The position numbers were made by a program, and so were the translations under genes. The notes under the pieces are model-generated. The model was given only the letters and a program-made list of their open reading frames with translations, did no database searches and was not told the origin of the DNA. From assembly GCA_027943245.1 (NCBI GenBank), contig JANDJZ010000437.1, positions 1 through 17,099 on the forward strand: a stretch of 17,099 nucleotides of DNA, given 5' to 3'. Shown here piece after piece: positions 9,340 to 17,099 of this stretch. Positions within the stretch are counted from its first letter, which is position 1. Each line of letters opens with the position of its first letter. Origin of the DNA: Acanthamoeba sp. SK_2022b. Lineage: Eukaryota > Discosea > Longamoebia > Acanthamoebidae.

Positions 9340-11140
9340 TTGTACACAATCTTCTTAGTAGTTGAGTTGTGGTGGTGTGCTGGTACAGGTAAATATCTGG
9401 CTTAGTGTGGGTGAATTATATCACCAACATGGTGAGGTTGCACCTGTTTCAGCAACAGCAAAGTGCTTGAGCTACTTCTGCTGTGCTGGTTTGCTGCAGT
9501 GAGTTCATGATCATGTGGCTGGCTTTGGAGCAATGGTGGTTCATGAGCAAAACTGCACATACCAATATGCATAGCAGACTCTTCATGTTGGAAGCAGGTG
9601 GTGCTTACTGACCTTTGGTGTGCCTTATTGGCCAGTGAGTTAGACCTGGTCCTCAGAAATTTCTCCTGAATTTGGCTACATGCTCATGTCATCTTTACCA
9701 GGCCAGCAGATGATCAAGGCATAGGAACGCTTTCCATAATCAACTCGCAGGCTTCATGCGCTTTTCTGATCTTTCCGTATGCTTTGCTGATGCCTGCTAT
9801 GATCCCCAGCCTGTGCCACAAAGAAATGTCCCAGTCAACTCATCTTAGGCGGCAGTGACCAGCTGTTGCGAGTACAATGCAGGCAACGGTGCAGCAGCCT
9901 TGTGAATTCACACCTCGCTACAATCAGCTCAACTACAAGCAACTTTGTTCATCAACGAGGCCAGGCATGCGCCCAGTAGCGATAACGCTGACCTGATCCA
10001 TTCGACCTCAACAAGCACATTGGGCAAGTGGGCAACCACAGCACCTGCATATAGCTGAGCGGTGCACTCAATGAAGGTGCAATGGGGCTGGTGTCCAGCT
10101 CTCCCTATAGTCCTTCCAACCGTTTGGCTGGACAGCAACGACTGCCCTGGTTGCGTCAGACTTCTGGAATGCCAACGAACCAAACAACAATGGCAATTGC
10201 TACATGGGCCAATGCACAAGCTTTCAGTCACTGGTGGCTTTTACATCAACGACGTTATGTGAAGCCAAGGCAAATATGGCATTTGTATGATTGCTGCTCA
10301 ACCTGATGAGTAGTAACCACAACATCTTTGAGACAGTAGAGAAATGTGAGCTTGAAGGTGAAACTTGAGTTTTTATCAATGTGCTCTGTGCATGGGCAGC
10401 CAGTACTGCAGCCAAAAGAAGGAGGGTGGCCACCACAGAACACCATAACATCACTGGAGTGTGATTGAAGCCTTCTTCAAGTGGCTTGTTGTTGGGGAGG
10501 CCAAGTACCTCCATGGAGGTACAGAATCAGGTTCTGCTTGTAGAAACTGTGATTGTAGACAAGGGCAAGTACTTCAGCATTGCATCCATAGCTGTTATGG
10601 TGTTATGGTGGTGGTTGGGCTTGGCTGCACGTGTGCAGAGCTGACACAAGTCACTGGTGGTTGTGTGCAGGCCAAGGAAGCCAACAGACATGGCAAAGGG
10701 AATGCTAGAACTGTTGAATTGAGTCATCCAACAGCTGAGAGTGGTGAGCATCCTGCATTGAAGTCTGAAGGACTGATGAAGATCCTGCATGCTCAGCTTG
10801 ACTGCGTCAGTGTTCCACCACCATGCAGGATCTCCACAAGGCCACCGCGGCGTCCTACCAAGTTGGCTTTCAACATACATGAACCTGCTCCTGAGGCAAG
10901 TAGTACTCACGTGGTCAGGCACGCCCTGCTTCCTGGTGGGACAAACATCCCTCTGGGCGACGGCAAGCTACCTGCAACAGACATTAAAATTGCTGCGAAA
11001 TTTCGTTAAAGTGACGCTCTCCTGGGTAGCAGTTGCTCAGCAAGGAGCAATCCAAGGAGTCAGTAAGGGAGGTGCACGCTAGCCTACCTTAAACCAGGAT
11101 GCCAGCAACAGCCTTGTGCGTATGAGGAATTTCATCACCC
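9340..11140. other. Unassigned AT-richer sequence, probably transposon-derived
   Basis: Only short open frames are seen, the longest being about 180 codons on plus at 10461-11009. Its Cys/His-poor C-terminal half (ending GDGKLPATDIKIAAKFR) has no motif I recognise. No RNA gene, tandem repeat or splice-linked exon series could be supported. The stretch lies between two transposon relics and shares their composition. Confidence 0.4.
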
Positions 11141-11217
11141 TCAACTACACAACAGTTCAGTCATATGTGCCAACTGTCTGAAGAGGATGGTAACTCTGTC
11201 TCTGGCCCAACCTTGCC

Positions 11218-11370
11218 ATGAAGCAAGGGAGCACACTGACACAGCAGTGTACCCCATGTATTACTGGGAAAAGCAGGCGCTCCAAATGGGGAAAGGACCA
11301 GCCAAGTCTGGGCGAGCTTCTCCATGTGGATCTCATAAGCATGCCACAGCTTGCAATTGGAGGGTGTAGT
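11218..11370 (+). mobile_element. Copia-like integrase fragment (zinc-binding end and start of catalytic core)
   Basis: The frame reads QQCTPCITGKSRRSKWGK, then LGELLHVDLISMPQLAIGGC. This matches the Ty1/copia integrase pattern C-x2-C-x2-GK-x-x-R followed by L-x-H-x-D-x-x-x-M-P-x-x-x-x-GG, where the Asp is the first residue of the D,D,E core. Homology fades at once after GGC into Pro/Gly-rich low-complexity sequence (about 11400-11510). The second Asp and the Glu are absent, so it is a dead fragment. Confidence 0.5.
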
Positions 11371-11649
11371 GCACTGCCTCAGGTAGCCCTCTGGGGCGCA
11401 GCATGCTCTCTGCCACATCCCCCAGTTGGCCCAGCTCTAGTCTGGCCCAGCCCAGCAACCAGCCCCTGGTGGTCACCTCACCCACCAGTGGGCCCCTAGA
11501 TCACATTGCCAAGTGTAGCGCCAAGCTCAATGGCCAAGGTGCTGCCAGTGTAGAGTGTAGTCCACACTTTCAGGTCCAGGCTGGAGGTGTGGTGTCAGGC
11601 AGGAGTGTTGAAGACACTCCTCCACTGGGTGGCCCCCTTGTTCTCCAGA

Positions 11650-11830
11650 AGATAGAAATGATGATTGAATTTAAGGACCAGTTCTACCTCCTGGCATTCA
11701 AGTGGAACAGTACTGTGAGGTATCCCCTTTGGCTTGAGTGTCTCCCCATGGGCTTTCACCCACTTTGTCCAGCAAGCAGTCCACCACTGCATTTGCTCTG
11801 GCAATCTGCCTCGATTTATAAGGCCCATTA
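11650..11830 (+). mobile_element. Possible LTR/DIRS-type reverse-transcriptase fragment
   Basis: The frame contains IEFKDQFYLLAFKWN, then WLECLPMGFHPLCPASS. It resembles the RT segment with F-x-W followed by LPMGF-x-x-x-P-x-x. The match is short and lacks the YxDD box, so this is a tentative call. Confidence 0.3.
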
Positions 11831-11902
11831 CACAATGAAAAAACGAAATAAAATGGGAAAATAGACTTGGGGGAAATTAATAAAAACATGAAGAAATGTC
11901 TT

Positions 11903-12811
11903 TTATTCCATCCGAGCAACTGCAAGCTCAATATTAGCAATCTCAGCAATAACTCCAAAAGCAATGGGGTGCAAGCTCCTGCTATGTCTCCATTGCTGCT
12001 TTAGGCATGCAAACATCTTGAAAATGGAGAACACATTCTCCACCTGCACCCTGACAACACCCATGTTATAGTTAAAGATCTCTTCCTGTGGTTTAAGGTT
12101 TCTGCCCTTAACAGGTGCAACCACATGAGGGTTGCCTATATAGGCTTTGTCACCCAGGACTTTTTCACCTTCTCCCAGCAGGGTAAAAAAACCAATTTCA
12201 GCAAGTTTCAAATCATGAAACACTCCACTTGGATCTCCACCACCAATCCAGAGTATCCTTTTGGTATAAGGACATATTGCCATATCATATTTGAGAGCAT
12301 GGTGCTTCTTTTTACCATTATAGTAAACCTTTTGTACCTTATAATTGGAAGGTCGCTGAATTGGGCACTCAGTGGCATCAATTATCCCAATTAATGGAAA
12401 TATGCCATATGGTACTCTGGCATCTACAGATATCTGCTCAAATAAAGACAGTCAATATCTGCAGAAAACCAAAAGAGGGAGTAGGCTACTCACAGTATCC
12501 AAGGCTGAATACAAAATAGCCAAGATCCACCATGCCCAAAGGCGGAAGGTCTTCCTGTCACACTTCCAAGGAAGGCACAACTGACATCTTCAGTGTTGTA
12601 TGTCTTAAGGAAATACAGTGTCCATAAGAGATGAGCAGGTGCAGGCTTATAAGGTAAACCTTTGCTGAAATGGGCTATAAACAGCCACAAGATTAATACC
12701 ACAGTAGGTGTTGTACCAAAATGGGCCATCCACAGGCGGTCAGATATGGGCTTCTTGCCAAATAAGTGTGCAGCAGCCAGATGCAACCTTGTTGCAAGGT
12801 TATGCAGCTCA
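11903..12811 (-). pseudogene. Harbinger/DDE_4-type transposase relic
   Basis: Exon 12433-11903 is continuous and holds a complete acidic triad: Asp in GIIDATECPIQRPS (12379-12377), Asp in VLGDKAYIG (12151-12149) and Glu in VQVENVFSIFK (12040-12038), with 36 residues between the last two. KVYYNGKKKHHALKYDMAI and ILWIGGGDPSGVFHDLK are also family-typical. A 60-bp GT-AG intron (12493-12434) joins it to RKTFRLWAWWILAILYSALD. Upstream, YNTEDVSCAFLG is in a different frame, so one base has been lost or gained near 12560-12570. The visible N-terminal exon begins after an acceptor at 12811, and its upstream exon was not found. A divergent DNA-binding ORF 300 bp away fits the two-gene layout of PIF/Harbinger elements. 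Confidence 0.8.
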
Positions 12812-13114
12812 CTAAAATGGAAAACAAAGTAGAAAAGGACAATTAGTAAAAAAAACACATTTGTAGACAAATTTATGCAGTGAAAATAAGACAGTTACAG
12901 TGAAAACAAAAAATGATTTTCGGTCAGGTTGCTACCAGGTTGCCCAGAAAAGTCAAGGGAATGCTTAATCCAATAGGCAATCAAACATAAAAAAAAGGAA
13001 TGATTCTCATTGCAGAGTTTTGATGAAGTTTCAGAGAAGACTGGTGGAATAAAATCAATACAAAAAACTGATAAAGAGAAATAACAATTTTGTCTCTTAC
13101 TGTCTACATACCTC

Positions 13115-13432
13115 ATGTCCAGGCAGAAGTATACTGATGAAGAGATCGATTTTATCAACAACCTACTTGATACTTCACAATTAACAAAGCTGGCAATAGC
13201 TGAAAAGTTTTTGAAGGAGTTTGATGAAAGTGGGTGAAAAATCGATAATGTAAAGCAGAAGATTACCAAGGTTGCTATGGAGAGAGGGATTGACCTCAAG
13301 GAACGCATTTGCACTGAACCAAGGAGTTCACTTGGCCAGAGCAAGATGAATCCGTCCAACACTCTGACAGGTACCCCACAATCTCCCCTTTGTGGAACTC
13401 AGGGAAGCAACTGTCACCTAGCTCAAGCGTGA
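13115..13432 (+). pseudogene. Myb/SANT-like DNA-binding ORF of a Harbinger-type element, interrupted by TGA
   Basis: From ATG 13115 the frame reads MSRQKYTDEEIDFINNLL, then KLAIAEKFLKEFDESG, TGA at 13235-13237, KIDNVKQKITKVAMERG, and runs on to a second stop at 13430. Y-T-D-E-E followed by an LAIAEKF helix and the post-stop VKQKI helix is the Myb/SANT-like three-helix plan. The position of the TGA is where such domains carry a Trp, so TGG to TGA is the likely mutation. It is divergent from the transposase, as in PIF/Harbinger elements whose second protein binds the termini. Family assignment is inference. Confidence 0.5.
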
Positions 13433-13436
13433 GCTC

Positions 13437-14150
13437 ATCAAAGCAATGGGTTGTACTGTTGCATAACAGTCAACAACTATGCACTCAGCACAGCCAATAA
13501 AACCAGGAAAGAGTTGCTTTCTCACTCTACCCAAACAGTGTACTTCACAACAGGTTTTGGCCCATGCTCATGAGTAACTATGAAGTTACTAAGAGATATG
13601 TGCTCATAAGCAACCTTTCCCTTCAGCCTTTTTTTTGTTTGTATGGAATCATCATCCTTCTTGCCACCAGCACACTCTTACTTTCCATTACCCCAACTTT
13701 GAGTCAAGTACCCTGCAGGGCAAGTACTCACCTGGGCCATGCATATCCTTGCTCACAGTTTGGACCTCATTGAGTCCTATGCCCTCCTCCTACTCAACAA
13801 CGCCACTATCCACAGGCAAGAAATTCACGTAATTGTTTAAGAATTGCTCATTTATCCAGCACCTTTGGACAAACAGGTCACGAATCACAAGCCATTTTCT
13901 TCTTTTTTGATCAAGAAAGACTTGAAAAATGCACAAAAAAAACCTTTTCTGCTCTGGCCCCCATTTCTCGTTGGGCGAACCGGCATACACCACCTGAAAC
14001 TACAAATCTACAAGCAAGCTCTGAGGTGGAGAGCCTGGAGTGTGACTTGCTCAGTTGTGTTGGTCGGAGCAGCTTCGTCTTTACCAGGCGCGTCGATTTA
14101 CCTCGTCCTCGTCGCCTTCCGGATCGCATAGTGCTGTTTTAGATCGCGAG
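13437..14150. other. Transition from transposon sequence to Trm5-like locus; no gene supported
   Basis: AT-rich sequence without recognisable motifs gives way near 14050 to GC-richer host-like DNA. No terminal inverted repeat or target duplication for the Harbinger-like element could be identified by eye. Confidence 0.35.
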
Positions 14151-15024
14151 ATGTTTCAGGAAACGCTCCAGCTAACGGCGCTCCGCGGACCCCTCAACGT
14201 ATGACGGAGGCCTCTATAATTTAATCGCAGGAGGAAGACTCAGGCTCGCAGGTTGTGATCCCCGACGTAGCCGATGCCACCACCGGCCGCACCAAGGAGA
14301 CGATCACCAAGCGCCTCGTAACCCCCCCTTCCCCCTCCTCTTTAACATCCGCTCAATTGGCACCTCTCCATCGGTACCTCCTCTCCTCCGTGACGACCGC
14401 GACCACAACGACCACGGCCTGACTGTGTGTGCGTGTGTTGTGTATGTGGGGCGGGGGGGGGGTGAGTGAACTGTAGAGCAGGTGCTGCGGCGAGTGCTCC
14501 CGCCGAACCTGCCCGCGGTGTCGTCCTTCGAGACGATCGGACACATCGCTCATCTCAACCTTCGCGACGCCACCTTATCGGCCAGGTCATGCTTGACGTA
14601 TGAATGGCCTCCCCCCCTCTTGTTGTTGTTGTTGTGTGTGTGGTGCGCGCGCGCTGCCTCGCTCGCTCGCTCGCTCACGTGTGATGTATCTCTCGCTTTC
14701 CCCTATCTCTTACGACTCGTTCGCAGAAAAACCCCCGGCTGCGTTCACAGTGGTGAACAAGACGCACGGCATCATCACCACCTTCCATACCTTCGCCATG
14801 GAAGTCATAGCCGGACAGGAGGACCTCGACAACAAAGTGGTACGCGATCTACTTGCCCCCCCCCCCTTCTTCCCAACTCCCCTCCTCGTCCAGGAGGTGG
14901 TCTGGTACTCACGCGTTGGCGCGATTAACCCCCCTCCCTCCCTCTCCTCCCTTTCTCCCTTTCCTCGACCACCAGAGCGAGAGCAGGTGTCGCTTCGCAT
15001 TCAATTAGAACATCGTCTATGCGT

Positions 15025-15025
15025 G

Positions 15026-15077
<52 letters not shown>
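15025..15077. repeat. (CT)n(CA)n microsatellite in a Trm5 intron
   Basis: A pyrimidine CT tract of about ten units is followed by about 17 CA units, ending a few bases before the GTGCAG acceptor. Confidence 0.95.
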
Positions 15078-15081
<4 letters not shown>

Positions 15082-15583
15082 AGCAACGAGTAAGTCGGCG
15101 AATTCGTGCGGGCGTGCGGGAAGAGGCGGACGGGCAGGTGACATGTTTGCCGGCGTGGGCCGTTCGCCGTTCCCGCGGCCAAGAACACCGGATGCATTGC
15201 AAGGTCTACGCCAACGACCTCAACCCCAAGTCCTACGAGGCTCTCGTCAATAACGCCCGGCGCAACAAAGTGCCCCTCCTCCCAGTTGTTGGTTAGGCGC
15301 TGTGCAGCTGATGCCTTCCCTCCCTCTCCTCTCTCTCTCTCTCTCCCACCACGCACAGGCGCTCCAGGTGCAGCAGCTGGTGCGAGTGCACAACATGGAC
15401 GCGCGGGACTTCCTGAGGGCGCTCTACAAGGAGGCGCCCTCCGTCCCGTTCACCCAGGTCATCATGAACCTCCCCGCCTCGGCCGAATCCTTCCTCGGTC
15501 AGTGCACCCCCCCACCACCACCACCCATCCACGCGCTTCTTTGCTCGTTGGTTGTTTGCTAATATGGTGGTAGTTGTGCGCAT

Positions 15584-15624
<41 letters not shown>

Positions 15625-15635
15625 TGTGTGTGTGT
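15584..15635. repeat. (GT)n microsatellite in a Trm5 intron
   Basis: Two GT runs are interrupted once by an extra G near 15618. The repeat lies between the NLP-motif exon and the last putative exon. Confidence 0.95.
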
Positions 15636-15725
15636 CTTCAACTCGCAGTACCACGTTCCCCTCCATCAGACGCCTCAGGAGGAGGACGGCCGGGGCGCAA
15701 AGAGGAAGGATCCTTAAGACGTTGA

Positions 15726-16339
15726 TGGCACGACCGAGGCCGAGGAGGAAGCTATCCCCGCACAGCACGACGTTCCTCCCCGTTCCAAAAACACCCTTCC
15801 CCCAAGGCTAATGGTGTGTTCAGTCAGGGTCCTAGCCTACGAAAACGCTCGGTTGGCGCCGTTGCTGGTGGTGACGGTGGTAGTGGTCGACTTCCTGCCC
15901 TTGCCTCATCCTTGACCTTGACCCAAGCCTGACGACACGCGCCCCTTTCACAGAAAGCAAAGCCTTATTTTGGCCAGATCGAGCACTCGGCCTTTTTCGG
16001 TCACGGTATCTCCGTCCAGCTAACCGCGCAAGGGAGCTGGCGTTCTTCACAAACCCAGTCCTGGCACGAAACCTGCGCTGCTCTAGAAAAGACCAAAAAC
16101 AACACGACTTCTGTGCTGAAGAAGAGAGGTGAGCGCGCTCAGGGCTCCACCCTCGCCTCCTCGCTACGAGGTGCTCTACCGTTCTGAATGAGGAGCTTGC
16201 AACAAGAGGTGTCGAAGTTGAGCTCATAGTTCTGCTGTACAGTCAGTTTTGGCATCGACTGGTCGCCCACCCCAATGCATCGTTGAATCAGTGGTAGAAC
16301 AACCACATCTGAATACACCAGGACTCAGTCAGGTATGCC

Positions 16340-16340
<1 letters not shown>
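15726..16340. other. Intergenic stretch without a supported gene
   Basis: Moderately GC-rich at first, then AT-richer. A 131-codon minus-strand frame (16227-15832) is Arg/Ser-rich with no motif and looks spurious. No RNA gene or repeat was found. Confidence 0.4.

Positions 16341-16370
<30 letters not shown>
16341..16370 (-). repeat. Poly(T)30, the antisense of a poly(A) tract
   Basis: Thirty consecutive T bases. On the minus strand this is a poly(A) run with AT-rich sequence upstream of it, as at the 3' end of a retrotransposed element or transcript copy. It could also be a plain homopolymer. Confidence 0.9.
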
Positions 16371-16371
<1 letters not shown>

Positions 16372-17099
16372 ACTACACCTGCAAGTCTGCAAAGTGGTGC
16401 CACCACAGCCAAGAAAAGTAAAGGAGATAAGCAATGTCACATGGGCATCTCCAAGTTGTGCTTTCTGTTGTTCCTACCATTCTGGGATGGTTTCATGATT
16501 TGAGAAAACAGGCACAGAAACAAGGGAGTCAAGGCAAATGAGTTATGAGTTGCACACTGGATTAATTTTAAGCATGACACACCAGCTAAGGGCATTACTC
16601 TTCATCTTACCTCAAAAACATTCTCCTCAAGTGTCCACACTGGTGGGTTTAGTTGGATGATGAGAAAGGATGTGAGACTGCCCAACTAGTCTTTAATTTG
16701 GTGGTAAGGTGGAAACACTAAAAGCTGTACAAATCTTTGTATTTGGGTTGGGATTGCATAGCTGGATGCAGTAATCTTTTGTCATTGAGGGGTACAATTG
16801 ACAGGTAATAAGTAAGGTTTTGAAATCAATGACAAGTACAAGTACAGGGGATGTTTTAACTGCCCTGTGGGTGGCCACAGCAAATGCGGTTTCTGTTCTG
16901 TGCTATACCATCATGAGCCAGCTTACATGTAGAGGAAGAGAGGATATCCAACTCAGCCCTGTTGTGGCAAAAGGTGCCACTCTCAATCAAACTCAATTTT
17001 TTTGCAGGTCTATTACTTCTAGGCAATTGAGATATCATAACAATGATATGCCCTTGTAGTCCTTTTCTTCTCCTACAAGTATCTCTGTATTTTTTTCCA
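16371..17099 (-). mobile_element. AT-rich sequence upstream of the poly(A) tract, possible minus-strand retro-insert
   Basis: No protein family is recognised. The composition matches the transposon block, not the host genes. On the minus strand, FLIIQLNPPVWTLEENVFE is followed by a GTAAGA donor-like site (about 16611), hinting at one exon. On plus, STGDVLTALWVATANAVSV (about 16840) is the only notable protein-like string. The left border would be the poly(T) run; the right border is outside the window. Confidence 0.3.

Larger units (their letters stand above)
14151..15725 (+). pseudogene. tRNA (guanine37-N1)-methyltransferase Trm5 copy, heavily mutated
   Basis: Intact Trm5 makes m1G37 in tRNAs to prevent +1 frameshifting. 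Recognisable blocks in order: FQETLQLTALRGP (start), LPAVSSFETIGHIAHLNLRD, LIGQVMLD, KNPRLR / VVNKTHG / FAMEVIAGQEDL, SRCRFAFN, DMFAGVG / PFAVPAA (SAM site), YANDLNPKSYEALVNNARRN, HNMDARDF and VIMNLPASAESFL (catalytic NLP motif). Exons are about 14151-14198, 14231-14317, 14482-14594, 14727-14839, 14976-15022, 15068-15269, 15359-15497 and 15649-15725. The blocks lie in different frames: breaks occur near 14560, 14745, 15088, 15140, 15160 and 15187, and TAG stands in frame at 15006. The N-terminal domain is far shorter than usual, one proposed intron is only 32 bp, and the usual C-terminal end after NLPxxA is missing. A functional copy should exist elsewhere. Confidence 0.85.

Noticed and set aside
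10461..11009. 182-codon plus-strand frame as a host gene
   Set aside because: No motif, no splice-linked neighbours, transposon-like composition and a short overlapping antisense frame of similar quality. Left as unassigned.
12895..13362. 155-codon minus-strand Ser/Phe-rich frame
   Set aside because: It is the antisense shadow of the Myb/SANT-like ORF and its flank, whose plus-strand reading has the better domain fit.
1..17099. CRISPR arrays, bacterial operons, integrons or phage-type defence systems
   Set aside because: No direct-repeat/spacer pattern. All coding sequence is intron-split and eukaryotic.

Overview
This is a eukaryotic window. Three host loci can be read as intact multi-exon genes, a fourth is a broken copy, and about half of the window is decayed transposable-element sequence. 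The genes have GC-rich exons and many short spliceosomal introns (mostly 50-140 bp), several filled with CT/GT/CA microsatellites. Lineage-informative features are a PMCA-type calcium pump, a GH125 enzyme and a eukaryotic Trm5-like sequence. The architecture resembles a free-living amoeba such as Acanthamoeba. That is inference from gene style, not from a species marker.

Layout. Positions 1-2453 (minus) hold the N-terminal 518 codons of a plasma-membrane-type Ca2+ P-type ATPase, ten exons, running off the left edge. About 2700-3240 is AT-richer repeat-like sequence that includes one copy of a ~52-bp repeat. Positions 3518-6345 (plus) hold a GH125 glycosidase gene; a 13-exon model closes in frame to 580 aa and has an N-terminal membrane anchor. 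Positions 6480-7491 (minus) hold a convergent gene for a small protein I do not recognise. Positions 7750-13450 are a transposon graveyard: a LINE reverse-transcriptase fragment, the second inverted copy of the 52-bp repeat, a decayed intron-bearing Mutator-like transposase, a copia-like integrase fragment, a possible second RT fragment, and a Harbinger-like pair (DDE transposase on minus, helix-rich Myb/SANT-like DNA-binding ORF on plus), both broken. Positions 14151-15725 (plus) carry a tRNA m1G37 methyltransferase (Trm5) copy with about six frame breaks and an in-frame TAG. A 30-base poly(T) at 16341 marks the poly(A) end of a minus-strand retro-insert or A-rich repeat, followed by more AT-rich sequence to the right edge.

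How things work together. The intact genes are unrelated housekeeping functions (Ca2+ export, glycan trimming, an unknown protein) and do not form a system. The most notable points are the Trm5 pseudogene, two GC-AG introns whose use is forced by protein family alignment, the two-gene Harbinger-like relic, and the inverted 52-bp repeat enclosing the GH125 and unknown genes. I did not find a convincing new biological system.
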